Below, piece after piece: positions 55,545 through 61,990 of a stretch of 64,000 nucleotides of DNA. A program made the translations under genes and the position numbers. The stretch spans positions 62,001-126,000 of the forward strand of contig NZ_JAYKGK010000008.1 in assembly GCF_036860675.1 (NCBI RefSeq), given 5' to 3'. The stretch's first letter is position 1; every line of letters starts with the position of its first letter. The stretch comes from Rosettibacter primus. Its GTDB lineage: Bacteria; Bacteroidota; Ignavibacteria; Ignavibacteriales; Melioribacteraceae. A model generated the notes under the pieces. It did no database searches and had not been told where the DNA came from. It saw only the letters and a list, made by a program, of their open reading frames with translations.

Positions 55545-56025
55545 ATAATTTTACTTCATCTGTCGCAAGTTCATCTTTACAAGATATCTACACAGCTCAT
55601 TGCCTCATTCATTCGATGAGTTCTAATGTAAAGGATTTTGGTTCGCTTGAAGAAACCTCAGCAAATAATTTTATAAAACTTGTTAAACAAACTTCAATCA
55701 ACCAGATTATTTATCTCGGTGGGATTACCAACGAAGAACAACTTTCAAAGCATCTTGCTTCAAGAAAAAGAGTTGAAGAAATTCTTGCGGCAAATGGAAT
55801 CCCACTTACATTAATCAAAGCAGGAATAAATGTTGCTTAGGGAAGTGCATCAAGAAGCAGAACAAACAAAACAGAAATTCACACAGGTGATACACTTGTT
55901 TCTGGAATGCGCTTACTGCTGTTAAAGAAAACAAATAATTACTGCTTTATGCAGAAACGAAACTCCCCGGCGAAGCTTGACTTGAGTTTAAGATTATTGA
56001 AAAGAACGAAAAAAACTTTTTACAA

Positions 56026-56120
56026 CAAACCGCAACATTCCGTCCAAAAGGTTTGCTTGGAAGATTATACTTGTATTCAGTCCTACCATTTCACTTTTTT
56101 GTGTTTGATGGAATGGCGGA
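56026..56120 (+). repeat. 95-bp repeat, copy 1 (in DUF2867 pseudogene)
   Basis: This piece of the DUF2867 coding region recurs at 61387-61481 with three differences in 95 bp, all in third codon positions and silent. The copies flank the cassette array on both sides in direct orientation. Confidence 0.9.
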
Positions 56121-56141
56121 GAATATTGTGAATTATAGAAG

Positions 56142-56978
56142 TTAAATATTATCAAAAGGACTTTTAATTTTCTTAATGGAAAAGGGACTGATATGAGTAT
56201 AAATCTGAGTTGTAGATAAATGTTTGTGACCAAGCAATTCCTGAATAAGCCGAATATCTGTTCCATTATCAAGCAAATGCGAAGCGAAACTATGACGTAA
56301 TGAATGCACTGTAACTTTCTTTTTTATTCCAACTTTCTTTACAGCATTATCAAAAATTTTCTGAATACTTCTTGATGAATATTTCTCCCCTTTTTGTCCC
56401 TCAAACAAGTAAACTTTAGGTTTGTATTCTTTGAAATATTCACGAAGCAAAGAAAGAAGTTTTTCTGAAAGCATTACGATTCGGTCATTTCCGCCTTTTG
56501 CATTTACTATTTTAACTGTCATTGCAGAAGAATCAATATCATTTATTTTTAAGTTCACCACTTCAGAAATTTTTAATCCACAGGAATAGATGGTTGAAAT
56601 TATTGCACGATGTTTTATATTTGTTATTGAGTTTATGATTTCTCTTACTTCTTCAACTGTTAAAATATTAGGTAACCTATTTGGTTTTTTAATTTTAACG
56701 AAGAAATCAAAATCAATTTCTTTTTTGAGAACATCAAGAAAGAGAAATCTTACTGAAGCAAGAGATTGCTTGATTGCGGAGTAAGAAAATTTTCGAGTTT
56801 GCTTAAGATAGCTGAAATAGTCAAGCAATATTTTAGAATCAACCGAAGAGATTTTAGATTTGCTAATGTAGTCTAGGAAAAGATTAAGGTGATGCAAATA
56901 TGCTTTTTCAGTTTTAGGAGAATAATTTTTCAGTCTAAGAATTTTTTCGTATTTATCTATGATTTCAGTTCTTTTCAT
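56142..56978 (-). CDS. Tyrosine recombinase of the cassette array, IntI/Xer-like
   Basis: The 278-residue protein has an N-terminal SAM-like core-binding domain (about 8-90) and the catalytic domain. Catalytic residues seen are Lys161 (AKGGNDR), His225 and Arg228 (HSLRH), His251 (LLGHKHLSTT) and Tyr260 (IYTH). At the first catalytic Arg the sequence reads CGLKISE, so Lys136 replaces Arg. The end (IKSPFDNI) recalls integron integrases, but the IntI-specific insertion before the HxxR motif is missing. It is divergent from the cassettes, as intI is in integrons, and ends inside the tail of the pseudogene. Confidence 0.9.
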   Translation of the reverse strand: MKRTEIIDKYEKILRLKNYSPKTEKAYLHHLNLFLDYISKSKISSVDSKILLDYFSYLKQTRKFSYSAIKQSLASVRFLFLDVLKKEIDFDFFVKIKKPNRLPNILTVEEVREIINSITNIKHRAIISTIYSCGLKISEVVNLKINDIDSSAMTVKIVNAKGGNDRIVMLSEKLLSLLREYFKEYKPKVYLFEGQKGEKYSSRSIQKIFDNAVKKVGIKKKVTVHSLRHSFASHLLDNGTDIRLIQELLGHKHLSTTQIYTHISPFSIKKIKSPFDNI

Positions 56979-56989
56979 ACTGAAATTTA

Positions 56990-57023
56990 TTCGTAATAGC
57001 TTAAATTTTTAGGTTATTACGAA
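56990..57023. promoter_or_regulatory. Inverted repeat upstream of the recombinase, possible att or operator site
   Basis: Two perfect 9-bp arms, TTCGTAATA and TATTACGAA, are separated by 16 bp, starting 12 bp upstream of the recombinase ATG. In integrons this interval holds attI and the promoters. The spacer is longer than the usual 6-8 bp of a tyrosine-recombinase core, so an operator for the recombinase gene is an equal possibility. Confidence 0.4.
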
Positions 57024-57137
57024 ACAAATATAGTTTTTATTATAAAATATATGCAATATTGCGTAAAGAATTTTGTTACCGGCAATAAAATTAGCGACCA
57101 TGCGACTACTTACTGACAGACATAAAACAGACAAACT

Positions 57138-57671
57138 ATGAACAAATTAAAATTGACTTACCAAGAAATTAAAAGCCGACTGACAGGATTTAGCATTCCC
57201 ATTTTCGGTATTTCTTGGCAACCTGACGAAGCGGAAATTAAAATAGCAAAACGAGTTATTACACAGCTTGAAGACAGACGAGTTTTATATTCGCCTTACG
57301 AACTTGAAGTTCCAAGACATTGTGTAAGTTCAGTTCTTGAAATCAGGAAAATGCTCACAGACGAAATTGGCAAAGTATCTCAAAAGTCGGACTTGTATAA
57401 CGACCTACAACTATTACGAGCAGCTTGCAGAAAATTTCTGGATGACATACACAAAGTTGAACGGGACTTGGACAACTACCAAAGTTTTTCAACAGTAAGT
57501 GGCTGGATTTTCTTGACAGCACTTGGAGAATTGAGAGGCGTTTTCGGAATAGGCATCGCCAAGATTGCAATTTCATACGGACTAAATCTCACAGGCGACT
57601 TAGTAAAAATTATTCCTGTCATTGAGGACAACAGCAAATTAAAAGGACATAATCACAAAGAGTTGGAGTAA
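57138..57671 (+). CDS. Cassette 1, gene 1: DUF6650-like protein
   Basis: The 177-residue protein starts LTYQEIKSRLTGFSIPIFGISWQPDEAEI, which matches my memory of the DUF6650 family (TGFSxPIFGxSW). The middle is helical and charged, and the C-terminal third is hydrophobic (ELRGVFGIGIAKIAISYGLNLTGDLV). Function is unknown; members occur in mobile and defence-rich regions. It is followed without a gap by the second gene of the cassette. The family name is tentative. Confidence 0.65.
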   Translation: MNKLKLTYQEIKSRLTGFSIPIFGISWQPDEAEIKIAKRVITQLEDRRVLYSPYELEVPRHCVSSVLEIRKMLTDEIGKVSQKSDLYNDLQLLRAACRKFLDDIHKVERDLDNYQSFSTVSGWIFLTALGELRGVFGIGIAKIAISYGLNLTGDLVKIIPVIEDNSKLKGHNHKELE

Positions 57672-58178
57672 ATGAGCTTAAATATTTTTCAAATCTGGGA
57701 CAGCATTGGGCGTAAGACACCTTTCGCAGTTAGACGAGACAACTGGACGGAAGAATACTACACAATTGTTGAAAGCGTTGAGTGTGAAACTTTGCCTTAC
57801 GGTAAAGCATTCGGCTATCCAATTTTCAATGGACAATACTCAACTCATTATGAGTATGACACTAAATGGAGAAAGAATAAAATTATTCCTTGTTGCGGTT
57901 GTTATCAATGGACTTTAGTAGAGAATGCCGACCTGACAAAATACAAGGACGGACTTAAAGCGACAGAGAAATCTGTTAAAGCAGCTTACACAATTAGTTC
58001 GCAATTCTATTTCGGCAAACATCAAGGCAAGACAGTGGAAGAAGTATTTAAAGACAACTCTGGCTACATTGAGTGGGCTATAAACAACATAGACAAATTC
58101 TTCCTGACACCTGAGACACTTGACTATTTGGACAAACTAAAAACGGACTTTAAATTTACTGACGAAACAAAAAAATAA
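57672..58178 (+). CDS. Cassette 1, gene 2: protein with ExoX-like C-terminal domain
   Basis: The 168-residue protein starts directly after the previous stop. Residues about 1-100 are unassigned, with PCCGCYQW as a possible metal site. Residues about 115-150 read FYFGKHQGKTVEEVFKDNSGYIEWAINN, a good match to the small domain found at the C-terminus of ExoX-type exonucleases and in other DNA-related proteins (FGKxxGKxxxE...YxxWxxxN). There is no nuclease motif. A nucleic-acid-binding role is inferred. Confidence 0.7.
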   Translation: MSLNIFQIWDSIGRKTPFAVRRDNWTEEYYTIVESVECETLPYGKAFGYPIFNGQYSTHYEYDTKWRKNKIIPCCGCYQWTLVENADLTKYKDGLKATEKSVKAAYTISSQFYFGKHQGKTVEEVFKDNSGYIEWAINNIDKFFLTPETLDYLDKLKTDFKFTDETKK

Positions 58179-58222
58179 ACAATGAAAAAGTCAGCAAGCG
58201 ACAAAAAGCATAAAGCTTTACT

Positions 58223-58356
58223 GCCGGTAACACGGGTTTTGCGTCAGGCGGGGTGACGTGCAAACTTGGAGCTTTGTGCTTCTATTCAAGTTCGGTGTTC
58301 GTTGACAGTTTTGTGCTCCGAAACCCGCCCGAACGCAAAGCCCGAAACCGTTAGGC
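58223..58356 (+). repeat. attC-like site 1 (end of cassette 1)
   Basis: The site runs from GCCGGTAAC to G|TTAGGC, 134 bp. Its outer arms pair imperfectly: CGGGTTTTGCGT and GGCGGG on the left with ACGCAAAGCCCG and CCCGCC on the right. The centre contains a further small hairpin (ACTTG...CAAGT). The block at 58301-58329 is shared with site 3 (29 bp, two differences). Confidence 0.75.
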
Positions 58357-58400
58357 GCAACGCAAAATGCAATGATTAACCATCCACACTCTGGAGACAA

Positions 58401-59495
58401 ATGATGGCAAAAAAGGATACATCGAAAAGGAAATCATTGGTGGCGGAGTCGAAACGAGTTTACATTCCGCAGAGTAAGATCCCGAAGATGTCACTAGAAG
58501 AGGCACTCAAGTTGTCACAGGGATTGCACGACAATTTCGCAGGAAAGCCCACGACGCCCCATCAACTTGCCGTTGCGGTTGACATCTCTCCGACAAGTTC
58601 CAACTGGCAGGATATCTGCGGAGCTTCGATTGCTTATGGACTGACTCTTGGAGGTTACAATGCCGCCACTATCTCACTCTCCGAGTTGGGGTCAAGGATC
58701 GTAGCTCCAACAACAGAAGGGGATGACATAGTCGCAAAAGTGGAGGCGTCTCTGAGGCCAGAGATAGCCCGGCAGTTTTTTGAACACTACAATAAAGCGA
58801 AGTTTCCGCAGGACAAGATAGCCAAGAACGTTCTCGCCCAGATGGGAGTACCTGCTGAGAGACTCGACTCCGTACTAGAAATTCTTAAGCAAAACGGCCA
58901 GTTCGTCGGCATCATTCACCAAACGAAGAACGGCCCATACGTTGCAATTGACACCCCGAAGCCTTCCGAGGCTGCCCCGCCTGCGGAAGAACAGGAGCAG
59001 CTGCCAGACGAACTCGCAGAGCAGAAAGGTGAAAGCGTACCAGCCCTAACATCACCACAAACTCAAACAAGACTCAACCAACGTGTTTTCATTACGCACG
59101 GAAAGAACAAGGAGATTGTAGCTCAGCTTAAAGACCTATTGACCTTTGGAAGGTTCATCCCAGTAGTTGCAGAAGAACACGAGACTCCTTCCAAGCCAGT
59201 CTCGGACAAAGTTCTCGATGATATGCGCTCGTGCTTCGCAGGTATCATCCACGTTGCTTCAGAGGACGAACTCCTAGATAAAGCTGGAACCGTTCACCAT
59301 AAAATCAACGAGAACGTTCTCATTGAGATTGGGGCGGCGATGGCTCTTTATGGAAGAAACTTCATTCTTCTCGTCCAGAAAGGGATTCATCTTCCATCCA
59401 ACCTTCAAGGTTTGTATCTGTGCTACTATGAGGGCAACAGGTTGGATTACGATGCAACAATGAAATTGCTCAAAGCCTTCAATGAGTTCAAGTGA
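58401..59495 (+). CDS. Cassette 2: protein with TIR-like nucleotide-binding domain
   Basis: The 364-residue protein has a basic N-terminus, a central helical region (about 30-170; ATISLSELGSRIVAP, then a winged-helix-like stretch), a proline/glutamate-rich linker (about 180-225), and a C-terminal domain reading RVFITHGKNKEIVAQL, PVVAEEHETPSKPVSDKV and VLIEIGAAMALYG. This C-terminal part matches the TIR-like CAP12/Pycsar-type domain (PF10137 type), known from anti-phage systems that act by cleaving NAD. No cyclase gene is adjacent. The start has a GGAG site. It is rich in G+C, unlike its surroundings, and is the sole gene of its cassette. Confidence 0.8.
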   Translation: MMAKKDTSKRKSLVAESKRVYIPQSKIPKMSLEEALKLSQGLHDNFAGKPTTPHQLAVAVDISPTSSNWQDICGASIAYGLTLGGYNAATISLSELGSRIVAPTTEGDDIVAKVEASLRPEIARQFFEHYNKAKFPQDKIAKNVLAQMGVPAERLDSVLEILKQNGQFVGIIHQTKNGPYVAIDTPKPSEAAPPAEEQEQLPDELAEQKGESVPALTSPQTQTRLNQRVFITHGKNKEIVAQLKDLLTFGRFIPVVAEEHETPSKPVSDKVLDDMRSCFAGIIHVASEDELLDKAGTVHHKINENVLIEIGAAMALYGRNFILLVQKGIHLPSNLQGLYLCYYEGNRLDYDATMKLLKAFNEFK

Positions 59496-59510
59496 TGCAT
59501 TTTGCACTGC

Positions 59511-59715
59511 GCCTAACAAGCAAAACACCGACGCTCCCTTTGTTGATATGGCTCAGTTGAAACTCCGGAAAGAAATAGTTGTGGTCGCTCAATGCTTTTT
59601 GCCGCGGTTTGGTATTGCGCCTACGGGCGCAAGAAATAAATTGTTGATAGCGCCCTTCAGCGCATCATTCGATATCGGCAAAAAGCACTGCGGTGTTTTG
59701 CCAAACGTTATAGGC
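59511..59715 (+). repeat. attC-like site 2 (end of cassette 2), with nested palindromes
   Basis: The outer arms GCCTAAC-AAG-CAAAACACCG and CGGTGTTTTG...GTTATAGGC are the ends of a long palindrome of 205 bp, longer than the other sites. Inside it lie a perfect 12-bp inverted repeat TGCTTTTTGCCG (59593-59604) and CGGCAAAAAGCA (59676-59687), and within that a hairpin TTGCGCC-TACG-GGCGCAA (59615-59632). Confidence 0.72.
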
Positions 59716-59762
59716 TATGTTAGAACAACAACACACAACAAAATAACAATCGGAGAAGTACT

Positions 59763-60188
59763 ATGGCACGAGAAAAAATAAAAGTTAAAACAACTATTTC
59801 AGCTGACAGACAAAAAGTATGGGATTATTACACAAAACCCGAGCACATTACAAAATGGAACTTTGCCGACCCAAGTTGGCACTGCCCCTCTGCCTCAAAC
59901 GATATGCGGGTGGGTGGTAAATATTCCGCAAGAATGGAAGCCAAAGACGGTAGTTTTGGTTTTGACTTTGAGGCTGTTTATACAGAAATCAATGAAGGAC
60001 AAAATTTTACCTACGAATTTGGCGGACGATTGGCAACAATTGATTTTAAAGAAGCGAACGGACAAACAGAAGTAACCGTAACTTTTGACCCTGAAACTGA
60101 AAACCCAATAGAAATGCAGCAACAGGGATGGCAAGCCATACTCAACAACTTTAAAAAATACACTGAAACTGATGGACAGGGATACTAA
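59763..60188 (+). CDS. Cassette 3, gene 1: SRPBCC/AHSA1-type protein
   Basis: The 141-residue protein has the START/AHSA1 pattern: TTISADRQKVWDYYTKPEHITKWNFAD at the start and a C-terminal helix QQGWQAILNNFKKY. Such proteins bind hydrophobic ligands in a deep cavity. It has a GGAGAAG site and overlaps the next gene by 17 bp. No specific ligand can be named. Confidence 0.85.
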   Translation: MAREKIKVKTTISADRQKVWDYYTKPEHITKWNFADPSWHCPSASNDMRVGGKYSARMEAKDGSFGFDFEAVYTEINEGQNFTYEFGGRLATIDFKEANGQTEVTVTFDPETENPIEMQQQGWQAILNNFKKYTETDGQGY

Positions 60189-60558
60189 AGAAATCGAATC
60201 TGTTATTGACTATTGGGTGAAATCCATACAACAAAAAAATATGGAGGGAATTCTTCAAAACCACTCCCCCGACATTTTGATGTTTGATGTACCTGTTCCC
60301 TTGCAATCCAAAGGCTTGAAAGAATACAGGAAAACCTGGAAATTATTTTTCCAATACAGCAGCGAAGGAAAAAACTCATTCCAATTGGAAGAATTTCAAA
60401 TTACGACAAGCGACACCGTAGCTTTTTGTACCGCACTGATAAAACTGTCCAATAGCCCTAAGCCACAATGCAGGCTTACCATCGGACTTAAGAAAATCAA
60501 TAATCAATGGATGATTGTGCATGAACATCATTCCGCACCACATGAACTAAGTGAATAA
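60172..60558 (+). CDS. Cassette 3, gene 2: NTF2-like (SnoaL/YybH-type) protein
   Basis: This 128-residue protein has the NTF2-like layout: an N-terminal helix with VIDYWVKSIQQKNMEGILQNHSPD, then IDxxF-like strands, and a final RLTIGLKKINNQWMIVHEHHS strand pair. These domains form a conical pocket used for binding or as small enzymes. It overlaps the preceding gene by 17 bp and the next gene follows after 17 bp. Confidence 0.82.
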   Translation: MDRDTKEIESVIDYWVKSIQQKNMEGILQNHSPDILMFDVPVPLQSKGLKEYRKTWKLFFQYSSEGKNSFQLEEFQITTSDTVAFCTALIKLSNSPKPQCRLTIGLKKINNQWMIVHEHHSAPHELSE

Positions 60559-60575
60559 CTAAAAAGGTAAATACT

Positions 60576-61121
60576 ATGCAAAAATCAATCACCACTTGTT
60601 TGACATTCTCGAAAAATGCCGAAGAAGCAATTCGCTTTTATGTTGATATTTTCAACCAAGCTTTTGGCTCATCAAAAGGCGAATCAAAAATTCTTAAAAT
60701 CACTCACTTTGGAGAAGAAGAATTGAAAGATTTGCAGAATGTGCCAGATGTTCCCAAAGACATGATGCCCGGACCGGTTGGTTCAGTTAAAACCATTCGC
60801 TTTTTACTGAACGGACAAGAATTTATTGCCGTAAATGGCGGTGGTTATTTTGGAAAGTTTCACGAAAGCATGTCGCTTTATGTAAGCTGCGACAATCAAA
60901 AACAAATTGATATTTTATATGATTCACTTGCTGTTGATGGAGAATTACAACCCTGCGGTTGGGTAAAAGACCGTTTCGGTGTTTCATGGCAAATTACACC
61001 CAACTTCTTGTGGGACATGGACGAAGATGATGATAAAATCCGTTCTCAAAAAGTGATGAAAGCCCTCTATGGTATGAACAAAATCGACATTGAAAAAATT
61101 AATGAAGTGTGGAACTCATAA
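60576..61121 (+). CDS. Cassette 3, gene 3: VOC-family PhnB-like protein
   Basis: The 181-residue protein has the PhnB/3-dmu-9_3-mt pattern: ITTCLTFSKNAEEAIRFYVDIFNQAF, FIAVNGGGYFGKFHESMSLYVSC, and GWVKDRFGVSWQITP. These glyoxalase-fold proteins dimerise and often bind a metal. The three cassette-3 genes form an operon of small ligand-binding proteins, possibly for detoxification (inference). Confidence 0.85.
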   Translation: MQKSITTCLTFSKNAEEAIRFYVDIFNQAFGSSKGESKILKITHFGEEELKDLQNVPDVPKDMMPGPVGSVKTIRFLLNGQEFIAVNGGGYFGKFHESMSLYVSCDNQKQIDILYDSLAVDGELQPCGWVKDRFGVSWQITPNFLWDMDEDDDKIRSQKVMKALYGMNKIDIEKINEVWNS

Positions 61122-61169
61122 TACACATTTGACAGACAGCAAAACAAATTGAAAAGAAAAACAACGAAC

Positions 61170-61301
61170 TGGCAACAGCGGTTTGGTGTAATGGTGGGTG
61201 CAGGGGTTAATTGAACATTCTACCTCGCATCAACTTTTGTGGTATGTTGACAGTTTTGAGCTCCGAAATCCGCCACTTAGTAAAGCATCAAACCGTTAAC
61301 C
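61170..61301 (+). repeat. attC-like site 3 (end of cassette 3)
   Basis: The site runs from TGGCAAC to G|TTAACC, 132 bp, nearly the size of site 1. Arms GCGGTTTGGTG and CATCAAACCG pair, as do GGTGG and CGCC further in. It shares the block 61246-61274 with site 1. Unlike cassettes 1 and 2, its first box does not complement the start of its own cassette (TTATAGGC). Confidence 0.68.
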
Positions 61302-61386
61302 AATAAAATTCTTTCTCTACTCCTCATCAATTATCTTACTAAACATTGAATATAACTCATAGCTTTTCGCCTTTATTAAAACATTT

Positions 61387-61481
61387 CAAACCGCAACATT
61401 CCGTCCAAAAGGATTACTTGGAAGATTATACTTATATTCAGTCCTACCATTTCACTTTTTTGTGTTTGATGGAATGGCGGA
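61387..61481 (+). repeat. 95-bp repeat, copy 2 (DUF2867 fragment beyond the array)
   Basis: This is the second copy of the fragment at 56026-56120, and still translates as TATFRPKGLLGRLYLY and SVLPFHFFVFDGMAE. No other part of the gene was found around it. It lies 86 bp after attC-like site 3. Confidence 0.9.
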
Positions 61482-61629
61482 AAGGATGCGAGATACAAAC
61501 CATGAGAGTAAGAAAATTTTTAGATTTTTACTTGGAAACTTTAACCATCACATTATAGGATAGAAAATTAATGCATTGTATGTTGAAGAAAATAATTTTA
61601 TGAATTCTATCACATATGTAAGGAAAAAA

Positions 61630-61990
61630 TATTAAAAGAGATAAAAATCTTCTTATTAGAGAAGAATTGTTAGAAGGTACACCACTTAATTATGCACCAA
61701 AAAACGAATTAGGCGTTATATTTCTATTGGCATACCTTATAAAAAGTACAGACTTGTTAATAAGGTCAAAAATGCCATAGCAGGATGAAAAAAAATTAAA
61801 GATTATATGCGTTCTATTCGTAGAATTTGTTCACTTAAAGCTTCAATATTTTTCGAAAACCTAAAGCTATATAAGATACTTAAGATTGCATATTTTGTTC
61901 GAAGCGGTATGCAAGGCCGACCAAAAGCCACCAAATATTAGCCATATTCGTATAGCATGATTGTCCAAAAAAATCCCAGTGAGAAAAGAG
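61630..61990 (+). pseudogene. Decayed gene of a PLNYAPKNELGV-type protein
   Basis: A frame at about 61646-61770 reads LLIREELLEGTPLNYAPKN and then ELGVIFLLAYL before it breaks. A shifted frame continues KKYRLVNKVKNA. Stops and shifts then follow. I recall full-length hypothetical proteins with the NYAPKNELGVIFL motif followed by a PDC-type nuclease-like section, but I cannot assign a function. It sits between the array and the zinc-ribbon gene. Confidence 0.4.

Larger units (their letters stand above)
55322..56145 (+). pseudogene. Decayed SDR/DUF2867 (NmrA-like) gene
   Basis: Pieces of one protein are readable in different frames. The first, from a TTG at 55322 with GAGG upstream, reads KVLLT and then after a shift DYIGKRLLSFLIEQEQEV (NAD-binding start). 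The middle piece (about 55616-55840) reads IYLGGITNEEQLSKHLASRKRVEEIL, then GIPLTLIKAGI. The last piece (about 55890-56145) reads LLLYAETKLPGEA, a stop in place of Trp, LEFKIIEKN, TATFRPKGLLGRLYLY, then SVLPFHFFVFDGMAENIV, the DUF2867 ending. Shifts, stops and a large internal deletion relative to the normal length of about 480 residues show decay. Confidence 0.78.
56142..61301. mobile_element. Integron-like element: recombinase plus three gene cassettes
   Basis: A minus-strand recombinase is followed by three plus-strand cassettes with junctions at G|TTACCGGC (57075), G|TTAGGCGC (58350), G|TTATAGGC (59707) and G|TTAACC (61295). Each cassette holds one or a few genes and ends with a long imperfect palindrome of attC type that starts with an AAC-containing box. 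Cassettes 1 and 2 begin with bases complementary to the start of their own 3' palindrome, the expected result of cassette circles opening at the G|TT bond. Cassette genes are clearly richer in G+C than the flanks, most so in cassette 2. Confidence 0.7.

Noticed and set aside
56142..56978. Recombinase as a plain XerC/XerD or a phage integrase
   Set aside because: The C-terminal SPFD ending, the short length and the position opposite the cassettes fit an integron-type role better, and no dif site, phage gene or tRNA target was seen nearby.
59482..59781. Open frame of 99 codons across attC-like site 2
   Set aside because: It covers the palindromic site and the ends of two genes, has no recognisable domain and no ribosome site.
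61346..61558. Open frame of 70 codons after the array
   Set aside because: It reads the 95-bp DUF2867 fragment in the wrong frame.
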